Shown: positions 8,628-17,863 of the stretch, piece by piece
Layout: each line of letters opens with the position of its first letter
Numbering within the stretch: position 1 is the first letter of the stretch
DNA from: Spirochaetales bacterium
GTDB taxonomy: Bacteria > Spirochaetota > Spirochaetia > Sphaerochaetales > Sphaerochaetaceae
Length of the DNA: 64,000 bases
NCBI GenBank assembly: GCA_017470995.1
Contig: JAFUXI010000038.1
Location: 1-64,000 of the forward strand
Direction of reading: 5' to 3'
Notes under the pieces: model-generated
The model's database searches: none
What the model saw: only the letters and a program-made list of their open reading frames with translations
Told to the model about the DNA's origin: nothing
Translations under genes and position numbers: made by a program

Positions 8628-11153
8628 TCAGTGTCTTCTTGCATCCTCGAGAGATGTGTCGATGTCCGGATTGAGTGGAACCGGGCAGCTGCCTGTGTTC
8701 CAGATCTGGCTTGCATACTCGCGGATCGTGCGGTCTGAAGAGAACTTGCCGCTACTGGCCACGTTGATGATTGCCTTGCGGTTGAAGGTCTTGAAATCAT
8801 CCCTGTACAGATCAAGTGCTTCCTGGTGGCGGTCTGCATACATGCGCAGGTCGGCGAAGATGAAGTAGCGGTCTCCGCGGTCGAAGATGTCTCCGAACAG
8901 CTGGTCGAAGGGATGAGGCTCACCGATGTTGAAGAAGTTGGATCTGATGAGGTCGACCGCAGCACGGACTTCATTATCTGCATTGATGAAGTCATACGGA
9001 TTGTATGAACCCTTCATTGCGGAAATCTGGTCCTCGGTATGTCCGAAGATGAAGCAGTTCTCGTTTCCGGCTTCCTGTGCGATCTCCACGTTTGCTCCGT
9101 CAAGGGTTCCGATTGTCAGGGCTCCGTTGAGCATGAACTTCATGTTGCCGGTTCCGGAAGCCTCGAGGCCTGCAGTGGAGATCTGTTCGCTGAGGTTTGT
9201 TGCAGGGATGATGTTCTCGGCCATCGTGACGCGGTAGTTGGGCATGAAGAACACCTTGAGCTTCCTGTTGACCGATTTGTCTGAATTGACCATGGCAGAG
9301 AGGCAATTGATGAACTTGATCGACAGCTTTGCATTCACATAGCCCGGAGCACTCTTTCCGCCGAACAGGAATGTCGTAGGCGGGAAGGAATCATAGAACG
9401 AGCGATCGTTCTTGAGCTTCTGATAGATCATGACGATGTCGAATGCGTTCAGGAGCTGACGCTTGTATTCATGGATTCTCTTTACCTGAACATCTAAAAC
9501 AGTATTCGGATCGATGATGATTCCGCAGTCCTTCTTGAGGAATTCAGCAGCCCTGTCCTTGTTGTCTGCCTTGATCTTGGCGAACTTTTCTGCGAATGCT
9601 GCATCCTCTGCAAACGGCTTGAGCTTTGCCAGTTTGTCTGCGTTTGTGATCCATTCATCTCCGATGGCATCGGTAATGAGCTTTGCCAGCCTGGGGTTGG
9701 ATGCCAGAAGCCAGCGTCTGGGAGTGATTCCGTTGGTCTTGTTCTGGAATTTCTCCGGGTAGATCCTGTCGAATTCCGGAAACATTGAGTTTTTCAGAAG
9801 TTCGGTATGCAGCTCTGCAACACCGTTGACGGCATGGCTTCCGATGATTGCCAGGTTGGCCATGCGGACGTTCTTGGGATTGGATTCCTCGATGATGCTG
9901 ACCTTGGAGATGGCCTTGTTGTCCATCGGGAAGAAGGTCATGGCATAGGGGATGAAGCGTGCATTGATCTCGTAGATGATCTGCATGTGTCTGGGCAGAA
10001 TCTCCTGCATCATCGGTACAGGCCACTTCTCCAGAGCTTCAGGCATGAGGGTGTGGTTGGTGTAACCCATGCACTGCTTTGTGATTTCCCATGCGAAATC
10101 CCAGTCCATGTTCTCCTGGTCGATGAGGATTCTCATGAGTTCTGCGATTGCAATCGAGGGATGTGTGTCGTTCAACTGGATGGCTGCATATTTGGGCAAC
10201 TCTCTCCAGTCGTTGCTGGATCTCTTGAAACGCCTGACGATATCTGCAAGCGAGCATGCCACGAAGAAGTACTGCTGCTTGAGCCTGAGAACCTTTCCGA
10301 GATACTGGGTGTCGTTGGGGTAGAGTACCTGACTGATGTTCTCTGCCTGGACCTTATGGCGCACTGCCTTATGGTAATCTCCTCCGTTGAACTCCTCGAA
10401 GCTGAATTCCTCAAGGGCCTTGGCGCTCCAGAGTCTGAGTGTGTTGACGGTCTTTCCGCCGTAACCGATGATCGGCATGTCATAGGCCATGCCCTGGATC
10501 TTGTCGGTATCGACCCATTTGTAGTTGTCGCGTCCGTTTTCGTGGATCATCTCCACGCGGCCGCCGAAATTGACCGTGTATCTGAGGTCGGGTCTGGCAA
10601 TCTCCCACGGGTTTCCGTCACGGAGCCAGTTGTCGGGCTGCTCGAACTGATAGCCGTTTCTGATTTCCTGGCGGAAAATTCCGTAGTTGTATCTGATTCC
10701 GTAGCCGAAAGAGGGGATTTCAAGGGTTGCCATCGAGTCCAGAAAGCATGCTGCAAGTCTTCCGAGACCGCCGTTTCCCAGTCCCGCATCCGGCTCGACG
10801 TCCGCCAGCTCCTCGTAGGAGTATCCGAGATCCTTCAGAGCCTCGGTGACCTCGTTCTGAAGACCCATGTTGGTGATGTTGTTGGTCATGGCTCTGCCCA
10901 TGAGGAATTCCAGGGAGAGGTAGTAGACTCTCTTGGCCTGTGCGGCCTGCTGGGTCTTTCTGGAGATATCCCACTGGTGGATGATCCTGTCGCGAATTGC
11001 GTAGGCAAGAGCGTCGTAACGTCCCTGCATGGTTGTATGGAATACATCGGCATCCTGAGTGTACTTCAGATGCTCTGCGAAATCTTTCTCGATTGCGCTT
11101 GCCGTATATGAGATTCTGGTGTTCTCAACTTTCTTCTCTTTGCTCTGGGCCAT
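8628..11153 (-). CDS. glgP: Glycogen/maltodextrin phosphorylase
   Basis: 841 residues, full length for a GT35 phosphorylase, which releases glucose-1-phosphate from alpha-1,4-glucans in the cytoplasm. Seen: the N-terminal active-site region AACFLDSMATLEIPSFGYGI, the phosphate-site region VKRIHEYKRQLLN, and the pyridoxal-phosphate site EASGTGNMKFMLNGALTIG, where the Lys of GNMKF carries the cofactor. An AAGGA ribosome-binding site precedes the ATG. It is monocistronic, convergent with DUF554 and divergent from the outer-membrane protein cluster. No other glycogen genes are nearby. Confidence 0.97.
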   Translation of the reverse strand: MAQSKEKKVENTRISYTASAIEKDFAEHLKYTQDADVFHTTMQGRYDALAYAIRDRIIHQWDISRKTQQAAQAKRVYYLSLEFLMGRAMTNNITNMGLQNEVTEALKDLGYSYEELADVEPDAGLGNGGLGRLAACFLDSMATLEIPSFGYGIRYNYGIFRQEIRNGYQFEQPDNWLRDGNPWEIARPDLRYTVNFGGRVEMIHENGRDNYKWVDTDKIQGMAYDMPIIGYGGKTVNTLRLWSAKALEEFSFEEFNGGDYHKAVRHKVQAENISQVLYPNDTQYLGKVLRLKQQYFFVACSLADIVRRFKRSSNDWRELPKYAAIQLNDTHPSIAIAELMRILIDQENMDWDFAWEITKQCMGYTNHTLMPEALEKWPVPMMQEILPRHMQIIYEINARFIPYAMTFFPMDNKAISKVSIIEESNPKNVRMANLAIIGSHAVNGVAELHTELLKNSMFPEFDRIYPEKFQNKTNGITPRRWLLASNPRLAKLITDAIGDEWITNADKLAKLKPFAEDAAFAEKFAKIKADNKDRAAEFLKKDCGIIIDPNTVLDVQVKRIHEYKRQLLNAFDIVMIYQKLKNDRSFYDSFPPTTFLFGGKSAPGYVNAKLSIKFINCLSAMVNSDKSVNRKLKVFFMPNYRVTMAENIIPATNLSEQISTAGLEASGTGNMKFMLNGALTIGTLDGANVEIAQEAGNENCFIFGHTEDQISAMKGSYNPYDFINADNEVRAAVDLIRSNFFNIGEPHPFDQLFGDIFDRGDRYFIFADLRMYADRHQEALDLYRDDFKTFNRKAIINVASSGKFSSDRTIREYASQIWNTGSCPVPLNPDIDTSLEDARRH

Positions 11154-11324
11154 TGGTTAGTCCTTGTTTTCAAAAAAATCGGCATCAGGTTAATTCAAAA
11201 AATAAAAGAAATTAAAGATGCTGATGGTGAGTATATCAGAAAAAAAGGATGCATATCAATTGTTTTACTCACCGTAGCAATAAGTGATTGATTGTTTGGT
11301 TTATTTATTTATACTTGAGTGAGT

Positions 11325-13031
11325 ATGAAGAAAACAGCCCTTGTCCTTCTGTCGTTGCTGACATTGATTTTTCCGCTGTTCTCGTTGTCTAATTCACAGA
11401 AAATCTATTCCGTAGACGATCCCGTATACGGCTATATCCGCGACCTATATCTTCTCGAAGGACTCTCGACGCCATCCACAACCGGTCCGTGGAGCGGAAG
11501 CGAGCTTGAAAAAATGCTGTCAATTCTCGACAGGGCCTCGCTCTCCGAGGTTTCCGCAGGGCTTTATGACAGGGCTTTCGAAATAATCAAGGCCGATTCC
11601 TCCGAGCCCGTCTTTTCCCTGGGTCTTGACGTGCATGAGGAGTTGTTCATTCATACGAATCCGTCGGACGAGCATTTCCGGGGTAGGGAGAACTGGTGGC
11701 GAGGATGGGAGAACGAGAACCAGTTCCTGAGCATAGTTACGGAAGGCCGTTTCGGCAGCTCCCTCTACGGTATCTTCAATCTCTCGTTCGGCGTTGCAAG
11801 GGACTGGAGAAAGAGCAGCGGCGAGAATCCGACCTACAGGAGCTTCGCTGACCGTGTCCTTTGGACCAATACTCCGTTTGTCGGACCCAATGACATAGAT
11901 CAGTTCAACATGAACTTCCCATACAGAACCTTCGTTGCGGCCGGCTCTGATTACTGGTCCCTTCAGTTCGGACGCGACAGGCTAAACTGGGGAAACGGAA
12001 CGACAGGAAACTTCGTGATCGATTCACACCTCAAGTTCCATAACATGATCCGTTTCTCCGCTTTCGGCGGGACCTTCAAGTATACTTTTCTGATATCGTC
12101 TTTTCCGCATCCGATGAACTACTATTACGACGACGGAAGCGGGAACATGATCTATGACGCAATGGGCCTGAAGCGTGACGATGGCTCATATTACGGTCAG
12201 TCGCAGATAATAAATGGAATCAGAGCATTTATAGGGCATCGTCTTGAGTGGAGAATAGTGCCGAGCCTCTCGTTCTATCTGACTGAGGCGGTGATGTACA
12301 TGAGCACGGAGAACAGGGTTGACCTGGTGGATTTCATGCCGTCTTATCTGTACCACAACCTCTACAACCGCAGCAACGCAAACTCGATTCTGTCCCTCGA
12401 GGCGGACTGGAGTTTTGCAAAGGGATGGAACATCTACGGACAGTTCGTACTGGACGACCTTTATCTGAGCGGGGAATCCCCGACAAATGACGGAAACATA
12501 GAACCCAATGCGCTCGGTTTCCTTGCTGGAATCACCTATGCTGCGGGTCTTGGAAACGGGGTGCTGAAATTCAATCTGGAGGGAGCCCTGACACAACCGT
12601 ACCTCTATCTCAGAGACGGCGATGAGCAGGACTATGATCTGAATTTCGTGGTTGCCCTCAGGGAAATGTCAGGAGCTGCGGCTACCCAGAACTACAACCT
12701 CGAGTACCTGGGATACAAGTACGGCGGAGATGCTCTTGTAGGAAACCTGAACGCAAGCTTTTCGGTTCCGGGTTCATGGAGCATCGGGGCAAACCTGCTG
12801 TACATGCTTCATGGTTCTCTGAGCAAGACCTCGCACTGGAGCAGGGTTCCTGCGGACAAGAAGCAGATTCCTCCCACCGATCCGTCGACAACGACAATAG
12901 TCGCAGGACTTTGTGCGCAATGTCCCCTGTCATATGGATTCTCGATCGGTGCACAGGCGGACTATGTTATAATGAAGAATCCCGATATTTCGGATTGCCA
13001 GATTACGCTTTGCATTTCATATGCAATCTAA
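11325..13031 (+). CDS. Exported beta-barrel protein, Wzi/porin-like, paralogue 1
   Basis: 568 residues from the ATG at 11325; an in-frame GTG at 11319 is less likely. It has a signal peptide (residues 1 to about 20, MKKTALVLLSLLTLIFPLFS), then the conserved block IYSVDDPVYGYIRDLYLLEG and GPWSGSEL shared with the next gene, and a long run of alternating aromatic/polar strands ending in ITLCISYAI, as in outer-membrane barrels. It resembles proteins annotated 'capsule assembly Wzi family' in spirochaetes, but that match is from memory and the function is unproven. A -10-like TATACT (11310-11315) with TTGATT 16 bases upstream sits so close that the leader would be only a few bases. Confidence 0.7.
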   Translation: MKKTALVLLSLLTLIFPLFSLSNSQKIYSVDDPVYGYIRDLYLLEGLSTPSTTGPWSGSELEKMLSILDRASLSEVSAGLYDRAFEIIKADSSEPVFSLGLDVHEELFIHTNPSDEHFRGRENWWRGWENENQFLSIVTEGRFGSSLYGIFNLSFGVARDWRKSSGENPTYRSFADRVLWTNTPFVGPNDIDQFNMNFPYRTFVAAGSDYWSLQFGRDRLNWGNGTTGNFVIDSHLKFHNMIRFSAFGGTFKYTFLISSFPHPMNYYYDDGSGNMIYDAMGLKRDDGSYYGQSQIINGIRAFIGHRLEWRIVPSLSFYLTEAVMYMSTENRVDLVDFMPSYLYHNLYNRSNANSILSLEADWSFAKGWNIYGQFVLDDLYLSGESPTNDGNIEPNALGFLAGITYAAGLGNGVLKFNLEGALTQPYLYLRDGDEQDYDLNFVVALREMSGAAATQNYNLEYLGYKYGGDALVGNLNASFSVPGSWSIGANLLYMLHGSLSKTSHWSRVPADKKQIPPTDPSTTTIVAGLCAQCPLSYGFSIGAQADYVIMKNPDISDCQITLCISYAI

Positions 13032-13053
13032 AACATATCTTAGGAAGGGAAAA

Positions 13054-14883
13054 ATGAGAAAATTCTTTATTTTGATTCTTTCGGTTCTGATGCTTTGCCC
13101 GGCGGTATTCGCAGCAACGGGTGAGAGCGACAACTATCAGAAAATCTATTCGGTATCTGATCCGGTGTTCGGATATATCTGTGATCTCTATATTCTCGAA
13201 GGTCAGGCGCTTCCTTCTGCAACAGGTCCGTGGAGCGGCAGCGAGCTTGCCCTCATGCTCAGCGTCTTCGAGGACAAGAATCTGGAAGGGACCTCGAAGA
13301 ACCTCTATGAGGCCGTATCTCAGATTCTGGATTCCGATGCCGCAAAGCCTTCCTTCAAGGCCGGTCTTGAGATCGACGAAGAGCTTTTTCTGAATACAAA
13401 CAGTTCCAGCCCGTTTTTCCTGGACCGCGACAACTGGGTGCGCGGATGGGCAAATGAGAAGCCGTTTCTGAACTTCATCACCGAGGAACATATCGGAGAG
13501 AACTTCTACGGCTACTTCGATCTTTCGCTCGGAGTTGCCAAGGACTGGAAGAGCGGAAGCAGCACTGACCGCAGATTCGGAGACAGCCTCCTGTGGTCAA
13601 ACACTCCGTTTTTGTTTGCCAATGACATGAAGCAGCTTGATTTCAACATGCCGCTCAGGGCCTTCGTTGCCGCAGGCGGAAAGAACTGGTCCCTGCAGAT
13701 CGGTCGTGACAGACTGTCCTGGGGTTCGGGAATGACCGGAAACCTGGTGATAGGGGACCACATCAAGTATCACAACATGGCCCGTTTCACAACCTATGAC
13801 AGCAAGTTCAAGTACACGTTCCTCATTTCCGCTTTCCCGCACCCGCAGATGTACTACAAGGTCACGGATGAAGCAACCAACACCATGCAGTATTCAATCA
13901 ACGGCGCAAACGAGGTAGGGCACGGACAGAGCCAGTACATGAACGGTATTGCTGCCTTCATAGGTCACCGCCTTGAGTGGCGCATCGCCTCAAGGCTGAG
14001 CCTGACTCTCTCAGAGGGCGTCATGTACATGAGCAAGGACAACAAGATCGACCTCATTGCCTTTGCTCCTGCCTTCCTCTACCACAACAACTATACCAGG
14101 AGCAACACGAACTCCATCCTTGCCTTCGAGGCCGACTGGACCTTTGCCAAGGGCTGGAACCTCTACGGCCAGATGGTCGTGGACGAGTTCATCCTTCCCG
14201 GAGAACAGAATCCGAAGACTGCAACCGAGGACCATAAGGCCGAGCCCAACGGACTGGGCTATCTTGCCGGCCTGACATTTGTCACGGGAATGGGCAACGG
14301 AGTATTCAGGGCCAACGTCGAAGGCGCGCTTACTGCTCCGTACCTCTACCTGCGTGACGGCGATGCCCAGGCGGGTGAGAGCGGCAGGGAACAGACCCAC
14401 GGCCGTTACGGAATCAACTACGTGGTTGCCCTCCGCGAGATGTCGGACTGCGGCGGAACCCAGAACTACAACCTCGATTTCCTCGGCTATAAATACGGTG
14501 GTGATGCCCTGGTCGGCAACTTCAACGTTCAGTACGAAGTGCCGCAGAAGTGGGCCCTCGGCGCGAATCTCTTCTTCATGAAGCACGGAACCCATGACAA
14601 GTACACGGCATGGACCAAAATCGACAACGTGACCTACAAGAACCAGAACACGCCCACCACAACCCACCAGACTGCCAACTACAACGATGCCGATGCCGCA
14701 GACCGTGATGCCGCAAGCACTACCTTCGTGGCAGGGCTCTTCGGTTCCTACAATCTGCCTTGGGGCTTCACTGCAGGATGTCAGATTGATTTCGTGAACA
14801 TCAAGAATCCTGGCAACAAGTCGGCCAACGGCTCAGTTTCCGATTTCCAGATCACCCTGATGCTTTCCTACAACCTCGACTGA
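13054..14883 (+). CDS. Exported beta-barrel protein, Wzi/porin-like, paralogue 2
   Basis: 609 residues. I prefer the ATG at 13054 over one 33 bases upstream because it follows AGGAAGGG and begins a good signal peptide (MRKFFILILSVLMLCPAVFA). It is clearly paralogous to the preceding gene: IYSVSDPVFGYICDLYILEG, GPWSGSEL, the NWSLQIGRDRLSWGSG block and QNYNLDFLGYKYGGDALVGN all recur. The C-terminus FQITLMLSYNLD fits a last barrel strand. It lies 22 bases after paralogue 1 and 8 bases before paralogue 3, so the three form one operon. A porin or surface-anchoring role is inference. Confidence 0.7.
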   Translation: MRKFFILILSVLMLCPAVFAATGESDNYQKIYSVSDPVFGYICDLYILEGQALPSATGPWSGSELALMLSVFEDKNLEGTSKNLYEAVSQILDSDAAKPSFKAGLEIDEELFLNTNSSSPFFLDRDNWVRGWANEKPFLNFITEEHIGENFYGYFDLSLGVAKDWKSGSSTDRRFGDSLLWSNTPFLFANDMKQLDFNMPLRAFVAAGGKNWSLQIGRDRLSWGSGMTGNLVIGDHIKYHNMARFTTYDSKFKYTFLISAFPHPQMYYKVTDEATNTMQYSINGANEVGHGQSQYMNGIAAFIGHRLEWRIASRLSLTLSEGVMYMSKDNKIDLIAFAPAFLYHNNYTRSNTNSILAFEADWTFAKGWNLYGQMVVDEFILPGEQNPKTATEDHKAEPNGLGYLAGLTFVTGMGNGVFRANVEGALTAPYLYLRDGDAQAGESGREQTHGRYGINYVVALREMSDCGGTQNYNLDFLGYKYGGDALVGNFNVQYEVPQKWALGANLFFMKHGTHDKYTAWTKIDNVTYKNQNTPTTTHQTANYNDADAADRDAASTTFVAGLFGSYNLPWGFTAGCQIDFVNIKNPGNKSANGSVSDFQITLMLSYNLD

Positions 14884-14891
14884 TATAGACT

Positions 14892-16595
14892 ATGAAGCGT
14901 TTTACTTCGGTTGTCCTGATTCTTGTCCTGAGTCTCTTCCTTGCGTCCGCCCAAGCCGCGGACGGCAAGGTTTATCCGATAGGGGATGAAATCTACAGCC
15001 TGTTCGACTCGCTTTTCGTGTCGGCAGGCTATGTTCAGCCTTCAACGTCCAGACCGTGGACCGCTTCCGAAGCCAGGAACGAACTGTCCAAACTGGATCC
15101 GGGCCGTCTGGACGAGAACCAGACCGCGCTGTACAACCGCCTGGCGGATATGATTGCAGAGCCGGAGAAAGCGGAACATATCGGAGTGAACGTCGAGCTT
15201 TCTCCCGAGGCCTATTTCCATACCAACGCAGATTACGCCACGGACCAGGTCTGGGCTTATTCCTTCAATGAGAGAAAACCCTTTGCAACGCTTTCCATTA
15301 ATGCCTCGCTTGGGAGTTTCTACACGTACTGCGAGCTCGGCTATGGATGGGGACGGACTACGAACAAGGACGAATCGATGTCCTTAAAGAATCTTGCCAT
15401 TGAAGAAAACGGTGTATGGTATGGGTTGGGGGCCATCGTTCCGATGGAAAACGGAGATACCCTTGTAGTCACGCGCTCCGATGTCTATTCCAGATCCTTT
15501 CTGTTCAACTTCCCGGCAATCACGCAGATTGAGATAGATGTTCCCAGAAGAACGAACATCGTCTTCGCGTGGGCGCACGCGAGTGTGGGCGTATATAAAG
15601 ATAGAAAGGTGTGGGGCAGCTCCAGAATCGGAAACTTCATCTTCGATTCCCACGTCAGTGCCTACAACTATGCATCTCTCAAGATATTCGGACAGAGTTT
15701 TGCCTTCGACTATACGCTCATGATTCCTGCTCAGACCTACTCGAACAGCCAGGGTGCTGAAAAACCTGCCGAATTCAGGAGAGTGTTTGCTGCGCACAGG
15801 CTGGACTGGTATGCCCTGAGGAATCTGTCCTTTGCAATGAGCGAGAACATCATGTACCGCTTCGATACTCCGGATCTGGACATTCTGAACCCTGCAGGCA
15901 TCTACCACAATCAGACCAATTCGATTCTCATCAATGCGATTGCTCATCTCGAGGCACAGTATGTTCCGTTCCCCGGGTTCAGGCTTTTCTTCCAGTACTC
16001 GCTGGATCAGGCGACCGCGCCTACGGAAGCCGATACCCAGGATTCCGCAATGGGGTACAGCGGAGGGCTGTCCTTCTCGAGGATATTGAAGAAGGGAATC
16101 CTGAATCTCGCCCTCGAGGGCGCATACACCGACAGCGCCTTCTACAGGCGCAACCATGTGGACTTCATTATCTGGACCAACAACAGCACCAACAAACCCT
16201 ATGTCAGATATCCGATATTCACATATATCGGCTTCAGGTACGGGGGCGATACCGCAGCGCTCCAGTTCGATGCGGACTATGACATGGCCGGCGGTATCGG
16301 TCTGTACGGGAATGCCAGCGTGATATGGCACGGATCTTTCGGGATGCTGGATTCGCACAACAAGGGCCATGACAATTCCAAGGAACCGAATCTGAGGCTG
16401 AAGGCTCCCTCGGGGGATGTGACGACCTCCGTGATCCTGCAGTGCGGGGTTACATATCGGACATCGGTCTTCGGACTTCCCGTGAAGGCGTTTGCGGATA
16501 TAGCGTGGATCATGGGTGAGACCTTCTGCGGAAGAGAGCTCGGGAACGATCTCCAGATAAGCGTCGGATTTAGTGTAAATACCGAATCCAATTGA
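14892..16595 (+). CDS. Exported beta-barrel protein, Wzi/porin-like, divergent paralogue 3
   Basis: 567 residues with a signal peptide (1 to about 21, ending ASAQA). It is a more diverged member of the same set: VYPIGDEIYSLFDSLFVSAG matches the first conserved block, RPWTASEARNELSKLD matches GPWSGSEL, and FRYGGDTAALQFDADYDMAG matches the KYGGDALVGN region. The C-terminus LQISVGFSVNTESN is less typical of a terminal barrel strand. Last gene of the three-gene operon; a new promoter follows. Function unknown. Confidence 0.65.
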   Translation: MKRFTSVVLILVLSLFLASAQAADGKVYPIGDEIYSLFDSLFVSAGYVQPSTSRPWTASEARNELSKLDPGRLDENQTALYNRLADMIAEPEKAEHIGVNVELSPEAYFHTNADYATDQVWAYSFNERKPFATLSINASLGSFYTYCELGYGWGRTTNKDESMSLKNLAIEENGVWYGLGAIVPMENGDTLVVTRSDVYSRSFLFNFPAITQIEIDVPRRTNIVFAWAHASVGVYKDRKVWGSSRIGNFIFDSHVSAYNYASLKIFGQSFAFDYTLMIPAQTYSNSQGAEKPAEFRRVFAAHRLDWYALRNLSFAMSENIMYRFDTPDLDILNPAGIYHNQTNSILINAIAHLEAQYVPFPGFRLFFQYSLDQATAPTEADTQDSAMGYSGGLSFSRILKKGILNLALEGAYTDSAFYRRNHVDFIIWTNNSTNKPYVRYPIFTYIGFRYGGDTAALQFDADYDMAGGIGLYGNASVIWHGSFGMLDSHNKGHDNSKEPNLRLKAPSGDVTTSVILQCGVTYRTSVFGLPVKAFADIAWIMGETFCGRELGNDLQISVGFSVNTESN

Positions 16596-16623
16596 GTTTC
16601 CGATTGAAAACCATGGAAGGTTA

Positions 16624-16653
16624 TTGACAAACTTGTTGCGTTTTTGTTAAGTT
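16624..16653 (+). promoter_or_regulatory. Promoter of the tRNA-Thr/rpmG/tRNA-Trp/secE/nusG unit
   Basis: TTGACA (16624-16629), 18 bases, TAAGTT (16648-16653), about 30 bases upstream of the tRNA-Thr gene. The -35 is consensus and the -10 weak. The position fits a start point near 16660 and one transcript for the whole block. Confidence 0.5.
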
Positions 16654-16683
16654 ACATTCTGCACGTTTACACACTTGCACTAT

Positions 16684-16756
16684 GCCCTTGTAGCTCAGTC
16701 GGTAGAGCATCACCATGGTAAGGTGGGGGTCAGCGGTTCAAATCCGCTCGGGGGCT
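16684..16756 (+). tRNA. tRNA-Thr (GGT)
   Basis: A 73-nt cloverleaf: acceptor GCCCTTG/CGGGGGC, D stem GCTC/GAGC, anticodon stem TCACC/GGTGG with loop ATGGTAA (anticodon GGT), and T stem AGCGG/CCGCT with TTCAAAT loop. The acceptor includes two G-T pairs. CCA is not encoded. It lies directly upstream of rpmG, as in other bacteria where these tRNAs are interspersed with secE and nusG. Confidence 0.95.
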
Positions 16757-16796
16757 TTTTGAATTATATCGGCTTCGGCCGTAAGGAGATAAAGAT

Positions 16797-16973
16797 ATGG
16801 CAGACAAGAAAAAGAGTCCTGTTGAGAAGATTGCCCTCCAGTGCTCAGAGTGCAAGAGGAAGAACTACACAACAGAGAAGAACCGCCGTAACAATCCGAA
16901 CAAGCTCGAGCTCATGAAGTATTGTCCGTTCGAGCGCAAGCACACACTGCATCGCGAAACGAAGGTAAAGTAA
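16797..16973 (+). CDS. rpmG: 50S ribosomal protein L33
   Basis: 58 residues. The L33 core is clear: [17 protein letters not shown] (residues 16-32), [17 protein letters not shown] and a basic tail. L33 sits near the E site of the large subunit. It has the first zinc CxxC pair (C16, C19) and one Cys of the second (C43), but the fourth ligand position is Glu, so this is a degraded 'C+' form with three of four cysteines. AAGGAG lies nine bases upstream of the ATG. A small UUCG hairpin (16770-16781) separates it from tRNA-Thr. Confidence 0.95.
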   Translation: MADKKKSPVEKIALQCSECKRKNYTTEKNRRNNPNKLELMKYCPFERKHTLHRETKVK

Positions 16974-17000
16974 GCCGCTGGCTTTCAGATAGAGGAATAT

Positions 17001-17074
17001 AGGCCAGTAGCTCCAACGGTTAGAGCACTGGTCTCCAAAACCGGGTGTTGGGGGTTCGAATCCCTCCTGGCCTG
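17001..17074 (+). tRNA. tRNA-Trp (CCA)
   Basis: A 74-nt cloverleaf: acceptor AGGCCAG/CTGGCCT with discriminator G, D stem GCTC/GAGC, anticodon stem CTGGT/ACCGG with loop CTCCAAA (anticodon CCA), and T stem GGGGG/CCCTC with TTCGAAT loop. CCA is not encoded. It lies between rpmG and secE, the conserved place of tRNA-Trp in many bacteria. Confidence 0.96.
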
Positions 17075-17099
17075 TAGAACCTCTGTTTAGGAGATTTTG

Positions 17100-17279
17100 A
17101 TGAAGAAGTTATTCAGATACTTTAAAGAATGCAGACTCGAGATGAAGAAGGTTGCATGGCCCAACAAGGCTACAATCCTTTCATCGACGAAGATTGTTCT
17201 TATTTCAACAATAATCTTTGCCGTTCTTCTCGGTCTTGTCGATTTCCTTCTCATGAGACTTGTCTACCTCATTTTCTAA
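17100..17279 (+). CDS. secE: Preprotein translocase subunit SecE
   Basis: 59 residues, the short single-span bacterial SecE. The amphipathic helix with the family motif EMKKVAWPNKATILSST (about 14-30) is followed by one membrane segment (about 33-56). SecE clamps SecY in the inner-membrane SecYEG channel. I chose the ATG at 17100 over the overlapping TTG at 17097; AGGAG lies upstream. It precedes nusG by 23 bases, the near-universal order. Confidence 0.96.
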   Translation: MKKLFRYFKECRLEMKKVAWPNKATILSSTKIVLISTIIFAVLLGLVDFLLMRLVYLIF

Positions 17280-17302
17280 GGTAGTTTTCAAGGAAGGCGC
17301 AA

Positions 17303-17863
17303 ATGGCAAGAGGCTGGTACACAGTTCACACTTATTCAGGCTATGAGCAGAAGATCGAGAAGCTCATCCGCAGAATGATGGAGACGGATTCGAACTTCGC
17401 CTCCGTGTGTCTTGACGTCAAGGTTCCGTTCGAGACGGTCATCGAGACCAAGGACGGAGTCAAGAAAGAAGTCAAGCACAAGGTTCTGCCGGGCTATATC
17501 CTCGTTGAGTTGGACATGCCTGAGGACGATTCCTGGAAGGGCTACTGCACACAGATCAAGCGCATCCAGGGTGTTACCGGCTTCCTTACAGCAACAAGAT
17601 CGGCAAAGCCCATCCCGCTTTCAAAGGATGAGATGAACAACATCCTCCAGAAGACAGGCGAGATCAAGGCTGAGAAGACATTCAGGCCTAAGCAGAGTTT
17701 CAATGTCGGAGAGGGCGTCAAGGTTATCGACGGTCCGTTCTCCGGCTTCTCCGGAGTCATCGAGGAGATCAACAGCGAGAAGGGAAGGATCAAGGTCTCG
17801 GTCGAGATCTTCGGCCGCCCGACTCCTGTCGAGATCGAGTTCTCCCAGGTCGAGAAGATCTGA
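17303..17863 (+). CDS. nusG: Transcription termination/antitermination protein NusG
   Basis: 186 residues. The NGN domain opens with RGWYTVHTYSGYEQKIEKLI (residues 3-22) and includes PGYILVELDM; the KOW domain at about 130-185 holds GEGVKVIDGPFSGFSGVIEE. NusG binds the RNA polymerase clamp and couples it to Rho or the ribosome. An AAGGAAGG sequence lies upstream of the ATG. It is followed by a 224-base leader before rplK. Confidence 0.97.
   Translation: MARGWYTVHTYSGYEQKIEKLIRRMMETDSNFASVCLDVKVPFETVIETKDGVKKEVKHKVLPGYILVELDMPEDDSWKGYCTQIKRIQGVTGFLTATRSAKPIPLSKDEMNNILQKTGEIKAEKTFRPKQSFNVGEGVKVIDGPFSGFSGVIEEINSEKGRIKVSVEIFGRPTPVEIEFSQVEKI

Noticed and set aside
9807-11111. 434-codon open frame on the plus strand opposite glycogen phosphorylase
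   Set aside because: It is a shadow of glgP with no ribosome-binding site and no recognisable family; glgP motifs and length are decisive.
15384-16370. 328-codon minus-strand open frame across the third beta-barrel gene
   Set aside because: It is antisense to a gene with signal peptide and paralogues and has no family resemblance.
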